A stretch of DNA of 10,499 nt from an uncultured Erysipelotrichaceae bacterium (GCA_902784015.1 CACZTC010000205.1:1-10499); one strand, 5' to 3'; numbered from the stretch's first letter, positions 1-7,390 are shown. Made by a program: numbers and translations. The notes: generated by a model not told the origin, from the letters alone.

Positions 1-362
1 AAGATACTAGTAATTGATTTATATTCAGTATGATTATGCATGCCACATAAAACATTATCTAATACACTCATATTCATAAATAAACGAATATTTTGAAATG
101 TTCTAGCGATACCAGCTTTATTAACAGCGATAGTATCCATCTTAGCTATATCTTCCCCGCATAATTCAATACTACCTCTACTTGGTTGATATACTTTTGT
201 AAGCATATTAAATACTGTTGTTTTACCAGCACCATTAGGTCCAATTAAACCAACTATTTCTTCAGGATAAATCGTAAGATTTAAATCGTTAACGGCTGTT
301 AAGCCACCAAAATCAATTCCTAAATCTTTAACTTCTAAGATTGGAGCAGCATTAAGAGACAT
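1..362 (-). CDS. livG: Branched-chain amino acid ABC transporter ATP-binding protein LivG (partial, C-terminus beyond window)
   Basis: This is one of the two cytoplasmic ATPases that power a LivFGHMK-type amino acid importer. Only the first 120 residues are in the window, read by hand on the minus strand. The protein begins MSLNAAPILEVKDL, carries the Walker A motif GPNGAGKTT at residues 41-49, and has the Q-loop in ARTFQNIRLF (Gln at about 90), a wording typical of LivG. The LSGGQ signature, Walker B and H-loop lie past the left edge. The ATG at 362-360 is chosen because AAAGGAG sits 6 bases upstream. The gene overlaps the end of livM by 11 bases, which implies translational coupling. LivG rather than LivF is favoured by the position right after livM and the GGLTAVND wording, but the paralogue call rests on the N-terminus only. 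Confidence 0.93.
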   Translation of the reverse strand, partial: MSLNAAPILEVKDLGIDFGGLTAVNDLNLTIYPEEIVGLIGPNGAGKTTVFNMLTKVYQPSRGSIELCGEDIAKMDTIAVNKAGIARTFQNIRLFMNMSVLDNVLCGMHNHTEYKSITSI

Positions 363-1404
363 CTTCTACTCCTTTCTTATTCTTCGCAAATACTTTAGAA
401 AACATATTCTTTAATTGATCATTATTAGAAACTAACATAATCATTATTAATACCACCGCATAAATAATCATACGGTAAGTTTGTAAACCTCTTAATAATT
501 CTGGTAATAAGACTAATAAAGTAGTACTGATAATTGTACCTTTCATATTACCAAGACCACCTAACACAACATAAACTAATATTAAAATTGATGTATTAAA
601 ATCAAATTTAGTTGGAATAACCGTAGAGAAATTTAATCCATATAATGCGCCAGCTGCTCCAGCTAATGAAGCTGAAATCACAAAAGCGAGCATCTTTGTC
701 TTAGAAATATTAATGCCAATTGATTCAGCAGCTATACGATTATCTCTAGCTGCCATTATCGCTCTACCTTGTTTACTATACATTAGGTTATAAACAATAA
801 TTAACGAAATAATAACTAGAATAATACCCATGGTGAAATTAGAAATACGCTCAACACCATTAGCTCCCATTGGGCCAGATATCAAAACCCTTCCACCATC
901 TCCAAGATTAAGCTTATTATCTACAAAACTCATTTGGATCCCATTATTATCTACACCTATATAAAAATTATTGATAAGACTCATAATAATTTGACCAAAG
1001 GCAAGAGTTACAATAGCTAAATAGTCTCCTTGTAGTTTTAATACTGGAATACCAATTAAATAACCAAATAAAGCAGCGACTAAAGCGCCAGTTATAATAG
1101 CGATAATAAGTCTTATTACTCCACTAGAAATAATTGGTGATAATAAACCAGATATAATAATTCCCGCAAAAGCACCAACACTCATAAATCCAGCTTGGCC
1201 AAGATTTAATTCACCACTAATACCTACATTTAAATTCAAACCAATACCAGCAACGATATAACAACATACTGGCACAAGTAAGCTACTAAATAGTGAGCCT
1301 AGATTATCTGTTTTTTGCAGAATAGTTAAAACAATATAGGCTATTACTACCATGAGATAAGTTGTAGTTCTAGAGATATGTTTTTTATCAAATATCTTTT
1401 TCAT
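352..1404 (-). CDS. livM: Branched-chain amino acid ABC transporter permease LivM
   Basis: This is the second membrane permease of the importer (BPD_transp_2 family), forming the translocation path together with LivH. The protein has 350 residues and many hydrophobic segments. The family hallmarks LNLGQAGFMSVGAF and the cytoplasmic ATPase-coupling loop (GRAIMAARDNRIAAESIGIN, then a segment starting LAGAAGALYG) are present. The reading frame is open further upstream to 1434, but the start is placed at the ATG at 1404-1402 because AGAAGG lies 6 bases before it and the longer version would add an Arg-rich MVRRLVRRCR leader inside livH. The ribosome site is contained in the last codons of livH; the stop of livH and this ATG are separated by one base, so the two are probably translated in tandem. 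The C-terminus overlaps the livG start. Substrate (Leu/Ile/Val versus another amino acid) cannot be decided from the permease. Confidence 0.95.
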   Translation of the reverse strand: MKKIFDKKHISRTTTYLMVVIAYIVLTILQKTDNLGSLFSSLLVPVCCYIVAGIGLNLNVGISGELNLGQAGFMSVGAFAGIIISGLLSPIISSGVIRLIIAIITGALVAALFGYLIGIPVLKLQGDYLAIVTLAFGQIIMSLINNFYIGVDNNGIQMSFVDNKLNLGDGGRVLISGPMGANGVERISNFTMGIILVIISLIIVYNLMYSKQGRAIMAARDNRIAAESIGINISKTKMLAFVISASLAGAAGALYGLNFSTVIPTKFDFNTSILILVYVVLGGLGNMKGTIISTTLLVLLPELLRGLQTYRMIIYAVVLIMIMLVSNNDQLKNMFSKVFAKNKKGVEDVS

Positions 1405-1405
1405 C

Positions 1406-2287
1406 CTACACCTTCTCACTAATCTTCTTACCAAGTAAACCAGTCGGCTTAATTAATAAGACAATAATCAAAACCGCAAATACTATAGCATCACTTAATT
1501 GGGTACTAATATAAGCTTTTGTTAATGTTTCAATAATGCCAAGAGCTAAGCCTCCTAATAGGGCTCCTGGAATAGAACCAATACCACCAAAAACGGCAGC
1601 TGTAAAAGCTTTAATACCAGGCATTGATCCTAAGGTTGGTGAAACTGTTGGATATTGCGAGCATAATAAAACTGCCGCAATTGCAGCTAAACCCGAGCCA
1701 ATCGCAAAAGTGATAGAAATAATCTTATTCACATTTATACCCATTAATGTAGCTGCACCTTTATCTTCCGAACAAGCTCTCATCGCTGAGCCTGTTTTTG
1801 TTTTATTAATAAATAGAGTTAAACAAATCATGACTAAGATACATACTAGGATTGTAATAATAGTTGTATAAGAAATTGATAATTCACCATTAAACATCTT
1901 TATTTGCCCATTTCCAAAGGCATTAGGATACATTTTTGCAGATGCTGACCATAATAATTGGGCACCATTCTGCAAAAAATAACTCACACCTATGGCAGTA
2001 ATCAATACTGCTAAGCTTGGTGCTTGTCTTAATGGTTTATAAGCTAATCTTTCAATTGTGACACCAAGTATAGTGCATGCAAATACTGCTACAAGCAAGG
2101 CAATATAAAAAGGAAAGCCCATTAAAGTCATCGCAAAATATGATACATAAGCACCAATCATGATGACATCACCATGCGCAAAATTAAGCATTTTTGCGAT
2201 GCCATATACCATGCTATAACCTAAGGCAATGATTGCATATACACTACCTAAACTTAGTCCACTAATTAAATATGATAAGAAAGCCAT
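1406..2287 (-). CDS. livH: Branched-chain amino acid ABC transporter permease LivH
   Basis: This is the first membrane permease of the importer (BPD_transp_2 family), 293 residues, which matches the usual LivH length. The N-terminus MAFLSYLISGLSLGSVYAII and the LNFAHGDVIMIGAYVSYF segment at about residues 34-51 are hallmarks of LivH. The coupling-loop region GSAMRACSEDKGAATLMGIN at about 165-185 and GGIGSIPGALLGG near 235 also fit. The start at 2287 is supported by AGGA about 8 bases upstream. It follows livK in the same direction after 84 bases that contain a stem-loop, and runs almost directly into livM. A plus-strand open frame inside this gene is only a shadow. Confidence 0.95.
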   Translation of the reverse strand: MAFLSYLISGLSLGSVYAIIALGYSMVYGIAKMLNFAHGDVIMIGAYVSYFAMTLMGFPFYIALLVAVFACTILGVTIERLAYKPLRQAPSLAVLITAIGVSYFLQNGAQLLWSASAKMYPNAFGNGQIKMFNGELSISYTTIITILVCILVMICLTLFINKTKTGSAMRACSEDKGAATLMGINVNKIISITFAIGSGLAAIAAVLLCSQYPTVSPTLGSMPGIKAFTAAVFGGIGSIPGALLGGLALGIIETLTKAYISTQLSDAIVFAVLIIVLLIKPTGLLGKKISEKV

Positions 2288-2305
2288 CTTTTTTTCCTAT
2301 TAGAT

Positions 2306-2348
2306 AAATAAAGGTTACCTAATAATAATATATTGGCAACCTTTATTT
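2306..2348 (-). terminator. Stem-loop between livK and livH, probable partial terminator or mRNA processing element
   Basis: The plus-strand arms at 2306-2319 and 2335-2348 are 14 bases each around a 15-base loop. Read as minus-strand RNA, all 14 positions pair, one of them as G-U. Read as plus-strand RNA, the same position would be an A-C mismatch, so the structure fits transcription from livK into livH. A weak U-rich stretch follows the stem. It is likely a leaky terminator or 3'-end stabiliser that makes livK mRNA more abundant than livHMG, as is common for solute-binding proteins. The function is inferred. Confidence 0.6.
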
Positions 2349-2371
2349 TTAAAGTACTAAATCTATCTCAA

Positions 2372-3556
2372 TTAATCTTGAACACCTACATAGGCGCCAT
2401 CTTTAATAACCATAGCTTTTGGATCTTTAGATACTTCGCCTGTTTCTGCCCAAGTCATACCTGTACCTGTAATACCATCAAATGTCATAGAAGTAAATTG
2501 TTTAACCATTATTTCTGCGATATCACTAGCACTCATATCTGCTGTTACGCCACCTTCTTCACAAGCTTTAGCGAAAGCATATACAACATCATATGCATCA
2601 GCAGCGAATTGGTTAGGTATTTCACCATATTTTTCTTGATATTTCTTAACGAAATTAACAGTCTTTTCATCAGTTGCATCAGCACTGAATGGTGTTAATA
2701 GATATACACCTTCAGCTAAAGATGTATCAAAGCCTTCTACGCCTAAGATACCATCTAAACCATCAACACCAAATACTGTTGGCTTATATCCTACTTGATC
2801 TGCTGCAACAAGAATAGCTGCTGCTGGTTCATAATATATAGGTAGGAATAAAATATCTGCACCACTATCTTGAGCTGCTTTAATTTGTACTGAGAAATCT
2901 GAATCATTAGAATCATTAAATGTAGAATCACTAACTATTTCTAAACCTACTTTATTGGCTTCTTCAACAAATTTATCATGTACACCTGTAGAATAGTTAT
3001 CATCATTTTTCCAAATAACTGCAACTTTGCTACCTAGATCAGAATGGGCACTTAGATAATCTGCGCTAGCTACACCTTGGTTAGGATCAGTAAAGCACAT
3101 TTGGAATACTGTTCCATAATATTCATTTGTAGCTGAATTTAAAATAACATCCATTGAACTACCAGAAGGAGTCATAGCGAAGATCTTATCATTTTGATAA
3201 TCTGCTGATACAGCTGAACCAGCACCACTAGTTACACAACCTAGTGATACTTGCATACCCCAGTCTTTTAATACACCATATGCATTAGGTGATTTTGTAG
3301 GATCTGCTTCATCATCTTGAGCATTTAATTCAAATTTCACTTTGCCAGCTTCATTTACTTCTTCGATCGCAATTTCAGCACCTCTTTGTACAGCTTGGCC
3401 ATAAATTGCAGCACCACCACTTAATGGGCCTGACATACCTAATTTAATAGCACCACCATCAGAACTAGATGAGCCTCCAGAATTAGCGCTGCAGGCATAC
3501 ATAGATAGTGCCATTACAGCTGCTAAACCTCCTTTTAATAATTTTTTCATAGTCAT
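2372..3556 (-). CDS. livK: Branched-chain amino acid ABC transporter substrate-binding lipoprotein LivK-like
   Basis: This extracytoplasmic receptor captures the amino acid and delivers it to LivHM. It is 394 residues long and belongs to the type I periplasmic-binding-protein family (Peripla_BP_6). The N-terminus has a Lys-containing start, a hydrophobic core and a lipobox-like MYAC with Cys22, so it should be a lipoprotein anchored to the outer face of the membrane. A Ser/Gly-rich linker follows. The mature domain opens with IKLGMSGPLSGGAAIYGQA, the typical first strand and helix of the family, and continues in the Peripla_BP_6 style to the C-terminus. The ATG at 3556 is preferred over the one two codons later because GAGAGGG lies 6 bases before it. 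The gene has its own promoter and is separated from livH by a stem-loop. The ligand is not readable; Leu/Ile/Val is the family default. Confidence 0.94.
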   Translation of the reverse strand: MTMKKLLKGGLAAVMALSMYACSANSGGSSSSDGGAIKLGMSGPLSGGAAIYGQAVQRGAEIAIEEVNEAGKVKFELNAQDDEADPTKSPNAYGVLKDWGMQVSLGCVTSGAGSAVSADYQNDKIFAMTPSGSSMDVILNSATNEYYGTVFQMCFTDPNQGVASADYLSAHSDLGSKVAVIWKNDDNYSTGVHDKFVEEANKVGLEIVSDSTFNDSNDSDFSVQIKAAQDSGADILFLPIYYEPAAAILVAADQVGYKPTVFGVDGLDGILGVEGFDTSLAEGVYLLTPFSADATDEKTVNFVKKYQEKYGEIPNQFAADAYDVVYAFAKACEEGGVTADMSASDIAEIMVKQFTSMTFDGITGTGMTWAETGEVSKDPKAMVIKDGAYVGVQD

Positions 3557-3588
3557 TTCATTCCCTCTCTTTACTAAATAATGACTAA

Positions 3589-3617
3589 ATTATATGGATT
3601 ATAAAAATGAAAATCAA
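3589..3617 (-). promoter_or_regulatory. Promoter of the livKHMG operon
   Basis: On the minus strand there is a perfect -10 box TATAAT (plus coordinates 3589-3594) and a -35 box TTGATT (3612-3617) with a 17-base spacer. Transcription would begin near 3582, giving a leader of about 25 bases before the livK start. That is too short for a riboswitch or T-box, so control is more likely to be exerted by a DNA-binding protein. Confidence 0.7.
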
Positions 3618-3646
3618 TAAATATTTGAAATTAATTTACATAATTT

Positions 3647-3681
3647 ATGAAAATTTATTCAAAAAATGAAATAATTTTCAT
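3647..3681. repeat. AT-rich inverted repeat upstream of the livK promoter, with CodY-like half-sites
   Basis: Arms of 15 bases at 3647-3661 and 3667-3681 match at 13 of 15 positions around a 5-base spacer. The element lies about 30 bases upstream of the livK -35 box, in an otherwise featureless AT-rich intergenic stretch between that promoter and the terminator at 3784. On the minus strand, bases 3655-3641 read AATTTTCATAAATTA, 12 of 15 matches to the CodY consensus AATTTTCWGAAAATT, and a second AATTTTC occurs on the plus strand at 3673-3679. CodY is a known regulator of branched-chain amino acid uptake in Firmicutes. AT-rich DNA gives such matches by chance, so the regulator assignment is tentative. 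Confidence 0.35.
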
Positions 3682-3783
3682 TAGCCTATTAATTTATTTA
3701 TACTCTCTTTTTCGTTAACTATTACATCATTTAAAGATTTTGTTATTCTTCTATATAAGATTACAATATTATTTATAAAAGAA

Positions 3784-3805
3784 AAGCCGTAATAATTAAC
3801 GGCTT
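3784..3805 (-). terminator. Rho-independent terminator of the reductase-serpin-flavin reductase operon
   Basis: The arms AAGCCGT (3784-3790) and ACGGCTT (3799-3805) pair perfectly over 7 bases with an 8-base loop. In the minus-strand direction the stem is followed by a U-rich tract, TTTTCTTTTAT. It sits 29 bases after the stop codon of the flavin reductase-like gene and separates that operon from livKHMG. Confidence 0.8.
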
Positions 3806-3834
3806 CAATTAATATCTCTTGTTTGAATATAGAA

Positions 3835-4392
3835 CTATTTATATTCTAACCCATCTTTAAAAGCGTAACCAACTACTTCTCTAATGACGCGATAAGTATT
3901 ATCACTTGAATCAAATATAATAGGTTCTAATTTATCTAAATCAATTCTATTATCGGTAATAATACTTTCATCTGCGCTCATATTAATTATCTCACCTAAA
4001 AGTATATATCCTTCCTTATCCTTTCTTAGTTCGATAACTTCACATTCTAAAGTTAAAGGGAATTCTTCAATAATTGGAGCATCTACATAATTACTCTTTT
4101 TTGTATGCATATTTACGCGCTCTATCTTATTAATATTATTACCACTTTCTATCCCGAAATAATCTGCTTCTTTTATATGCTTTCTATCCGCGAAAGATAC
4201 GGTAAAAGCATTTTTTAACAATAAATTATCAGTCGTTTTATGTTTACCTAAACTAATATAGATTTGATGTTCATCTATTTGTCCGCCCCATGCTGCATTC
4301 ATCGCATTAGGAATACCATCTTTATCATAAGTAGCTATGATTAAAACCGGTAATGGAGTAATAATTGTTTTCTTTCCAAAATCTTTTCTCAT
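3835..4392 (-). CDS. Flavin reductase-like / flavoredoxin-type FMN-binding protein
   Basis: The 185-residue protein belongs to the flavin reductase-like split-barrel family (Flavin_Reduct domain), whose members bind FMN and either reduce flavins with NAD(P)H or act as electron carriers such as flavoredoxin. Family features are the N-terminal PLPVLIIATYDKDGIPNAMN (about residues 13-32) with AWGG just after, then the LGKHKTTDNLLLKNAFTVSF block (48-67), and the EFPLTLECEVIE strand (110-121). Length is normal for the family. It is predicted cytoplasmic: no signal peptide or membrane segment is seen. The start at 4392 has GAGG 5 bases upstream, located in the 13-base gap after the serpin gene, so the two are almost certainly cotranscribed. 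Its exact partner and substrate are unknown; sharing an operon with a flavin-disulfide reductase suggests thiol or flavin redox chemistry. Confidence 0.88.
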   Translation of the reverse strand: MRKDFGKKTIITPLPVLIIATYDKDGIPNAMNAAWGGQIDEHQIYISLGKHKTTDNLLLKNAFTVSFADRKHIKEADYFGIESGNNINKIERVNMHTKKSNYVDAPIIEEFPLTLECEVIELRKDKEGYILLGEIINMSADESIITDNRIDLDKLEPIIFDSSDNTYRVIREVVGYAFKDGLEYK

Positions 4393-4405
4393 AAAAACCT
4401 CATTA

Positions 4406-6379
4406 TTATTTTTTGAAAGCTACCCAGGAGCCATCATCCGCTATCCATTTATTCTCATCAATTTTATACCATGTATAGCCTTCGCCTGTTTTTATTTCTA
4501 AAACATTAAATGTTTCACCTTTATTGACTTTACCAAGTTTTTCAGAACTTGTGGTTGGCGCTGATCTTATATTTAATCTATCAACTTTAATTGTAACAGT
4601 TCCTTTTCTAGCATTATCTTCAGCTATCTCTTCAGCGCTCATCGCTGCTCCATCAAAATTAGTTACAACACCCACAAAGCTTGTAATACCATCTTTCACA
4701 ATAGCATAAATGAATGGTCTATCTAAAATCAAATCATGATATACAAATACTATTTCTTTATCTGGAGCTGCTGCACCTAAACCACCTATCATGGTTGCAG
4801 CTGTTGCACTAATGCCTTCCTCATTTAAATCTATAGTTGCTTTTTGAATAACATCATCCACAAATAATTTTTCATAATTCTTATTCAACATCTTTGAAAG
4901 ATTTGCATCTTCACTAAAGATATCTTTTATACCCATATTAATTAATGCTTCTTTTAAGTCGAGTGTGACATCATATTTAAATTTGGGAAGCGTTAATTTT
5001 GTATAATGTTCTTCAACTGTTTTTTCTGTTTCATTTGTGCGGAAGATACAATTATCTTCAAATGTTGTAAAGAAATCATTAGGCATATCATTGATATATT
5101 CATATATATCTACATCTTCATTAGGCAATACTAATACAACATAACCACCATTTAATAACGATTTATAGATACCGGTTGCTTTACCATCTTCCCAATATTT
5201 TTCTTCTGTTGAAGACATCATTAATGTCTTAACAACTGTCCCATCATAATTATTAAATTTACGTTCTATACCATTATTAACGGAATATTCAAAAGCCCAT
5301 CTATCATCAAAAGCTAAAGCATTAGTTAACACAAATGTTGTAGCTTCGCTGATATTATCTTCATCAAATAAATCTTTAATAGCTCCATTAGTATGTTCTT
5401 CAACCCAATCATTCATTTTATCGATTGTATTATCTTTATCTAAAAAGCTTTCTGTATAAATATCGCTATTATAATAAGAAGTTACAATATCACGATAATT
5501 ATCATTTAGTTCAAAGCCCATATCACCATTTAGCCAAACTGAATTACCAAAGCGGATAATATCATCGCCCTCCCATGAGTTACAAGATAATTGGTATAGA
5601 TACATTAATTTATTTAATTCTTCATTAGAAAAACCTAAGACATTATTTAATTCTTCTAAAGTATCGCCACTTGCTGCATTACTTAATAAAGATAAAGCTG
5701 AATATAAAGATAAAGGTGATGATATATAATTATCACCTTTCACAATGGTGCTTTTAACTACATCCATCGCGAATTCATTATATTTATCGCTAAATTTTTT
5801 TAATTCATTTTCTTTTTCTAGATATTCTTGATTATCTAATTCTTCTAAAGTTTTATTTATTTCTTCTTTAGTTTGAATTATGGCACCTACTTCTCTACCT
5901 TCTACATATAATTCATCTTCTGGTTCAACTTCTATTATTTCTTCTTCATTAGTATCACTAATATCTTCGCCGCCAAAATTAAAACCACTCTTCTGCAAAT
6001 AATACCAAACACCTAAGCCTATTGCTGCCGCAAGCAATAATAAAAGAAGATATTTCCAAAAACCTGAGCCTTTTTTTACTTTTTCAGAAGCCTCTTTTTC
6101 TTTTTCCTTTTTTCCTTTTTTTTCTTCTTTTTTTTTATTATCTATATTTGCGACAGTAATTTCTTCTACTGCTGTTTCTATTTCTTTTTTATTAATTTGA
6201 TTTGTGATTGATAAAAAAGATTGAATATTACTTTTGGTATTCGAATCAATATCTTCCACTTCTTCAGCTTCTGGTAATTCTAGAGCTTTATTATCTTCTT
6301 CAATATATTTTGTGCCGCATACACCACAAAAAACATCGCTATCTCTTAATTCATAACCACAATTAGGACACTTTTTCAT
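4406..6379 (-). CDS. Membrane-anchored serpin with N-terminal zinc ribbon and C-terminal SH3b domain
   Basis: The 657-residue protein joins four parts. Residues 1-25 are a zinc ribbon with CPNC (4-7) and CGVC (18-21). Residues about 30-105 are an acidic then Lys/Glu-rich linker. A single membrane helix spans about 107-127, with Lys before it and acidic residues after it, predicting N-in/C-out topology. A serpin domain occupies about 195-575: the LTNALAFDDRWAF core motif is at 351-363, the reactive-loop hinge is NEEGISATAAT at 519-529, and the breach/C-terminal signature is LILDRPFIYAI at 550-560. Residues about 594-655 resemble a bacterial SH3 (SH3_3) domain, with LNIRSAPTTSSEKLGKVNKG. The Ala-rich hinge is that of an inhibitory serpin, and the loop near the scissile bond (about 532-538, GGLGAAA) is made of small residues, hinting at elastase-like targets. 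ATG at 6379 has AAGGGG about 10 bases upstream. The protease target is inferred, not known. Confidence 0.92.
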   Translation of the reverse strand: MKKCPNCGYELRDSDVFCGVCGTKYIEEDNKALELPEAEEVEDIDSNTKSNIQSFLSITNQINKKEIETAVEEITVANIDNKKKEEKKGKKEKEKEASEKVKKGSGFWKYLLLLLLAAAIGLGVWYYLQKSGFNFGGEDISDTNEEEIIEVEPEDELYVEGREVGAIIQTKEEINKTLEELDNQEYLEKENELKKFSDKYNEFAMDVVKSTIVKGDNYISSPLSLYSALSLLSNAASGDTLEELNNVLGFSNEELNKLMYLYQLSCNSWEGDDIIRFGNSVWLNGDMGFELNDNYRDIVTSYYNSDIYTESFLDKDNTIDKMNDWVEEHTNGAIKDLFDEDNISEATTFVLTNALAFDDRWAFEYSVNNGIERKFNNYDGTVVKTLMMSSTEEKYWEDGKATGIYKSLLNGGYVVLVLPNEDVDIYEYINDMPNDFFTTFEDNCIFRTNETEKTVEEHYTKLTLPKFKYDVTLDLKEALINMGIKDIFSEDANLSKMLNKNYEKLFVDDVIQKATIDLNEEGISATAATMIGGLGAAAPDKEIVFVYHDLILDRPFIYAIVKDGITSFVGVVTNFDGAAMSAEEIAEDNARKGTVTIKVDRLNIRSAPTTSSEKLGKVNKGETFNVLEIKTGEGYTWYKIDENKWIADDGSWVAFKK

Positions 6380-6438
6380 ATAGCTGCACCCCTTTTATAT
6401 ATGATATCACTTTAAAAGCTATCTAAGCATGATAATTA

Positions 6439-7308
6439 TTATTGTCTTTTCTTTTCATCTAAATATTTAACTGCTGATAAAGCAGCTACGTTGCCTTGAC
6501 CAGCGCTTTTTATATATTGATAAGGCTCACCAGTTAAATCTCCAGCCACAAATACACCTTTTAAATTTGTTTGCATATGCAAATTAGTTTTAACCGCATT
6601 GCCTTCAGTTTCTAAGCCTGGAACTAATTGAGCAGGAAATTGAGCGGCCCTTAATATAAAAACACAATCAATATTATATTCATTATTCTCTGTAACTAAT
6701 TTATCTGCCTTAAGTGATCCTTTTATTACCTTAGGCTTTTCATTTATTATTTCAATATTATCTTCTTTAAAATCTATTTCATCTTTATATAGAGGTAGAT
6801 AATATACTTTTTCGCATATCTCACTTAAAAATTCAGCTTCCGCTTCTGCCTCTTTTGTAGCACCAATACAAGCGACAACTTTATTTTTATATAGAGGTGC
6901 ATCGCAAGTTGCACAATAGCTTACCCCTCTTCCTAAATATTCTTCTTCACCTTCATATGGTTTTCCTGTAACCACCCCTGTTGCCAAAATGACTGCTTCT
7001 GCTTCAACCATTTCATTATTACTTAATTGCAACGCAAAATAATCAGGCATTGTATAAATCTGTGTCACTTTCTCTTCCGTAATAGATATATCTAAAATAT
7101 CTAATTGTTTATTAAAAGCTTCTGCCATTTCTTTCCCTGTTACTTCCGGCAAACCTAAATAGTTTTTTATTGGATGATCTACTACTTTTATCTTAGGACT
7201 GAGGTCTTTATTTCCAAATAGAATAATATTTTTATTTCTTACTTTCGCAGTTATCGCTGCTTCTAATCCTGCTGGGCCTGAACCTACAATCGCAATATCA
7301 TATCTCAT
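6439..7308 (-). CDS. Thioredoxin reductase-like FAD-dependent pyridine nucleotide-disulfide oxidoreductase, probably not NADPH-dependent
   Basis: The 289-residue protein has the layout of low-molecular-weight thioredoxin reductase. The FAD dinucleotide motif GSGPAG is at 9-14, the VILATG segment at 106-111, the redox-active CATC at 132-135, and the C-terminal FAD motif GVFVAGDLTG at 251-260 followed by YQYIKSAGQGNVAA. In ordinary TrxB the second nucleotide-binding domain carries a GGGDSA-type motif and an HRRxxxR motif. Here the corresponding stretch reads VACIGATKEAEAEAEFLSE (144-162) and then VYYLPLYKDEIDF, without either motif. The protein is also somewhat shorter than the usual 305-320 residues. 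This pattern is known from ferredoxin-dependent flavin thioredoxin reductases of clostridia and related deep-branching enzymes. It is first in the operon with the serpin (59-base gap) and flavin reductase. GGGAG lies about 11 bases before the start, slightly far. TrxB with altered cofactor use is the main reading. Confidence 0.85.
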   Translation of the reverse strand: MRYDIAIVGSGPAGLEAAITAKVRNKNIILFGNKDLSPKIKVVDHPIKNYLGLPEVTGKEMAEAFNKQLDILDISITEEKVTQIYTMPDYFALQLSNNEMVEAEAVILATGVVTGKPYEGEEEYLGRGVSYCATCDAPLYKNKVVACIGATKEAEAEAEFLSEICEKVYYLPLYKDEIDFKEDNIEIINEKPKVIKGSLKADKLVTENNEYNIDCVFILRAAQFPAQLVPGLETEGNAVKTNLHMQTNLKGVFVAGDLTGEPYQYIKSAGQGNVAALSAVKYLDEKKRQ

Positions 7309-7335
7309 ATTATTATCATCTCCCTTTATTAATAT

Positions 7336-7363
7336 ATTGTATTAATCTTAAAATCTCCTTCAA
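7336..7363 (-). promoter_or_regulatory. Promoter of the thioredoxin reductase-like operon
   Basis: On the minus strand there is TTGAAG (plus 7358-7363), a 16-base spacer and TACAAT (7336-7341). Transcription would begin about 20 bases before the gene start at 7308. It is back to back with the asnA promoter in a 118-base divergent intergenic region. No convincing separate promoter was found before the serpin gene, so this one probably drives all three genes. Confidence 0.5.
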
Positions 7364-7390
7364 GCATAATGCCCCTATCTCTTCTTTTCG

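Noticed and set aside
1405..1434. Upstream extension of livM to 1434
   Set aside because: It would add an Arg-rich MVRRLVRRCR segment overlapping livH without its own ribosome site, whereas the ATG at 1404 has a well-placed AGAAGG.
1536..1871. 111-codon plus-strand open frame
   Set aside because: It lies entirely antisense within livH, whose protein is clearly conserved; it has no ribosome site and a shadow-like composition.
2333..2698. 121-codon plus-strand open frame
   Set aside because: It is antisense to the C-terminal half of livK and starts inside the intergenic stem-loop. The Cys/Phe/Ile-rich product resembles no family.
4524..4709. 61-codon plus-strand open frame
   Set aside because: It is antisense within the serpin gene over the SH3b region and has no supporting signals.
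6380..6438. Possible separate promoter or terminator between the reductase-like gene and the serpin
   Set aside because: Only weak -10-like TATA words without a matching -35, and no stem followed by a T-run; readthrough from upstream is simpler.
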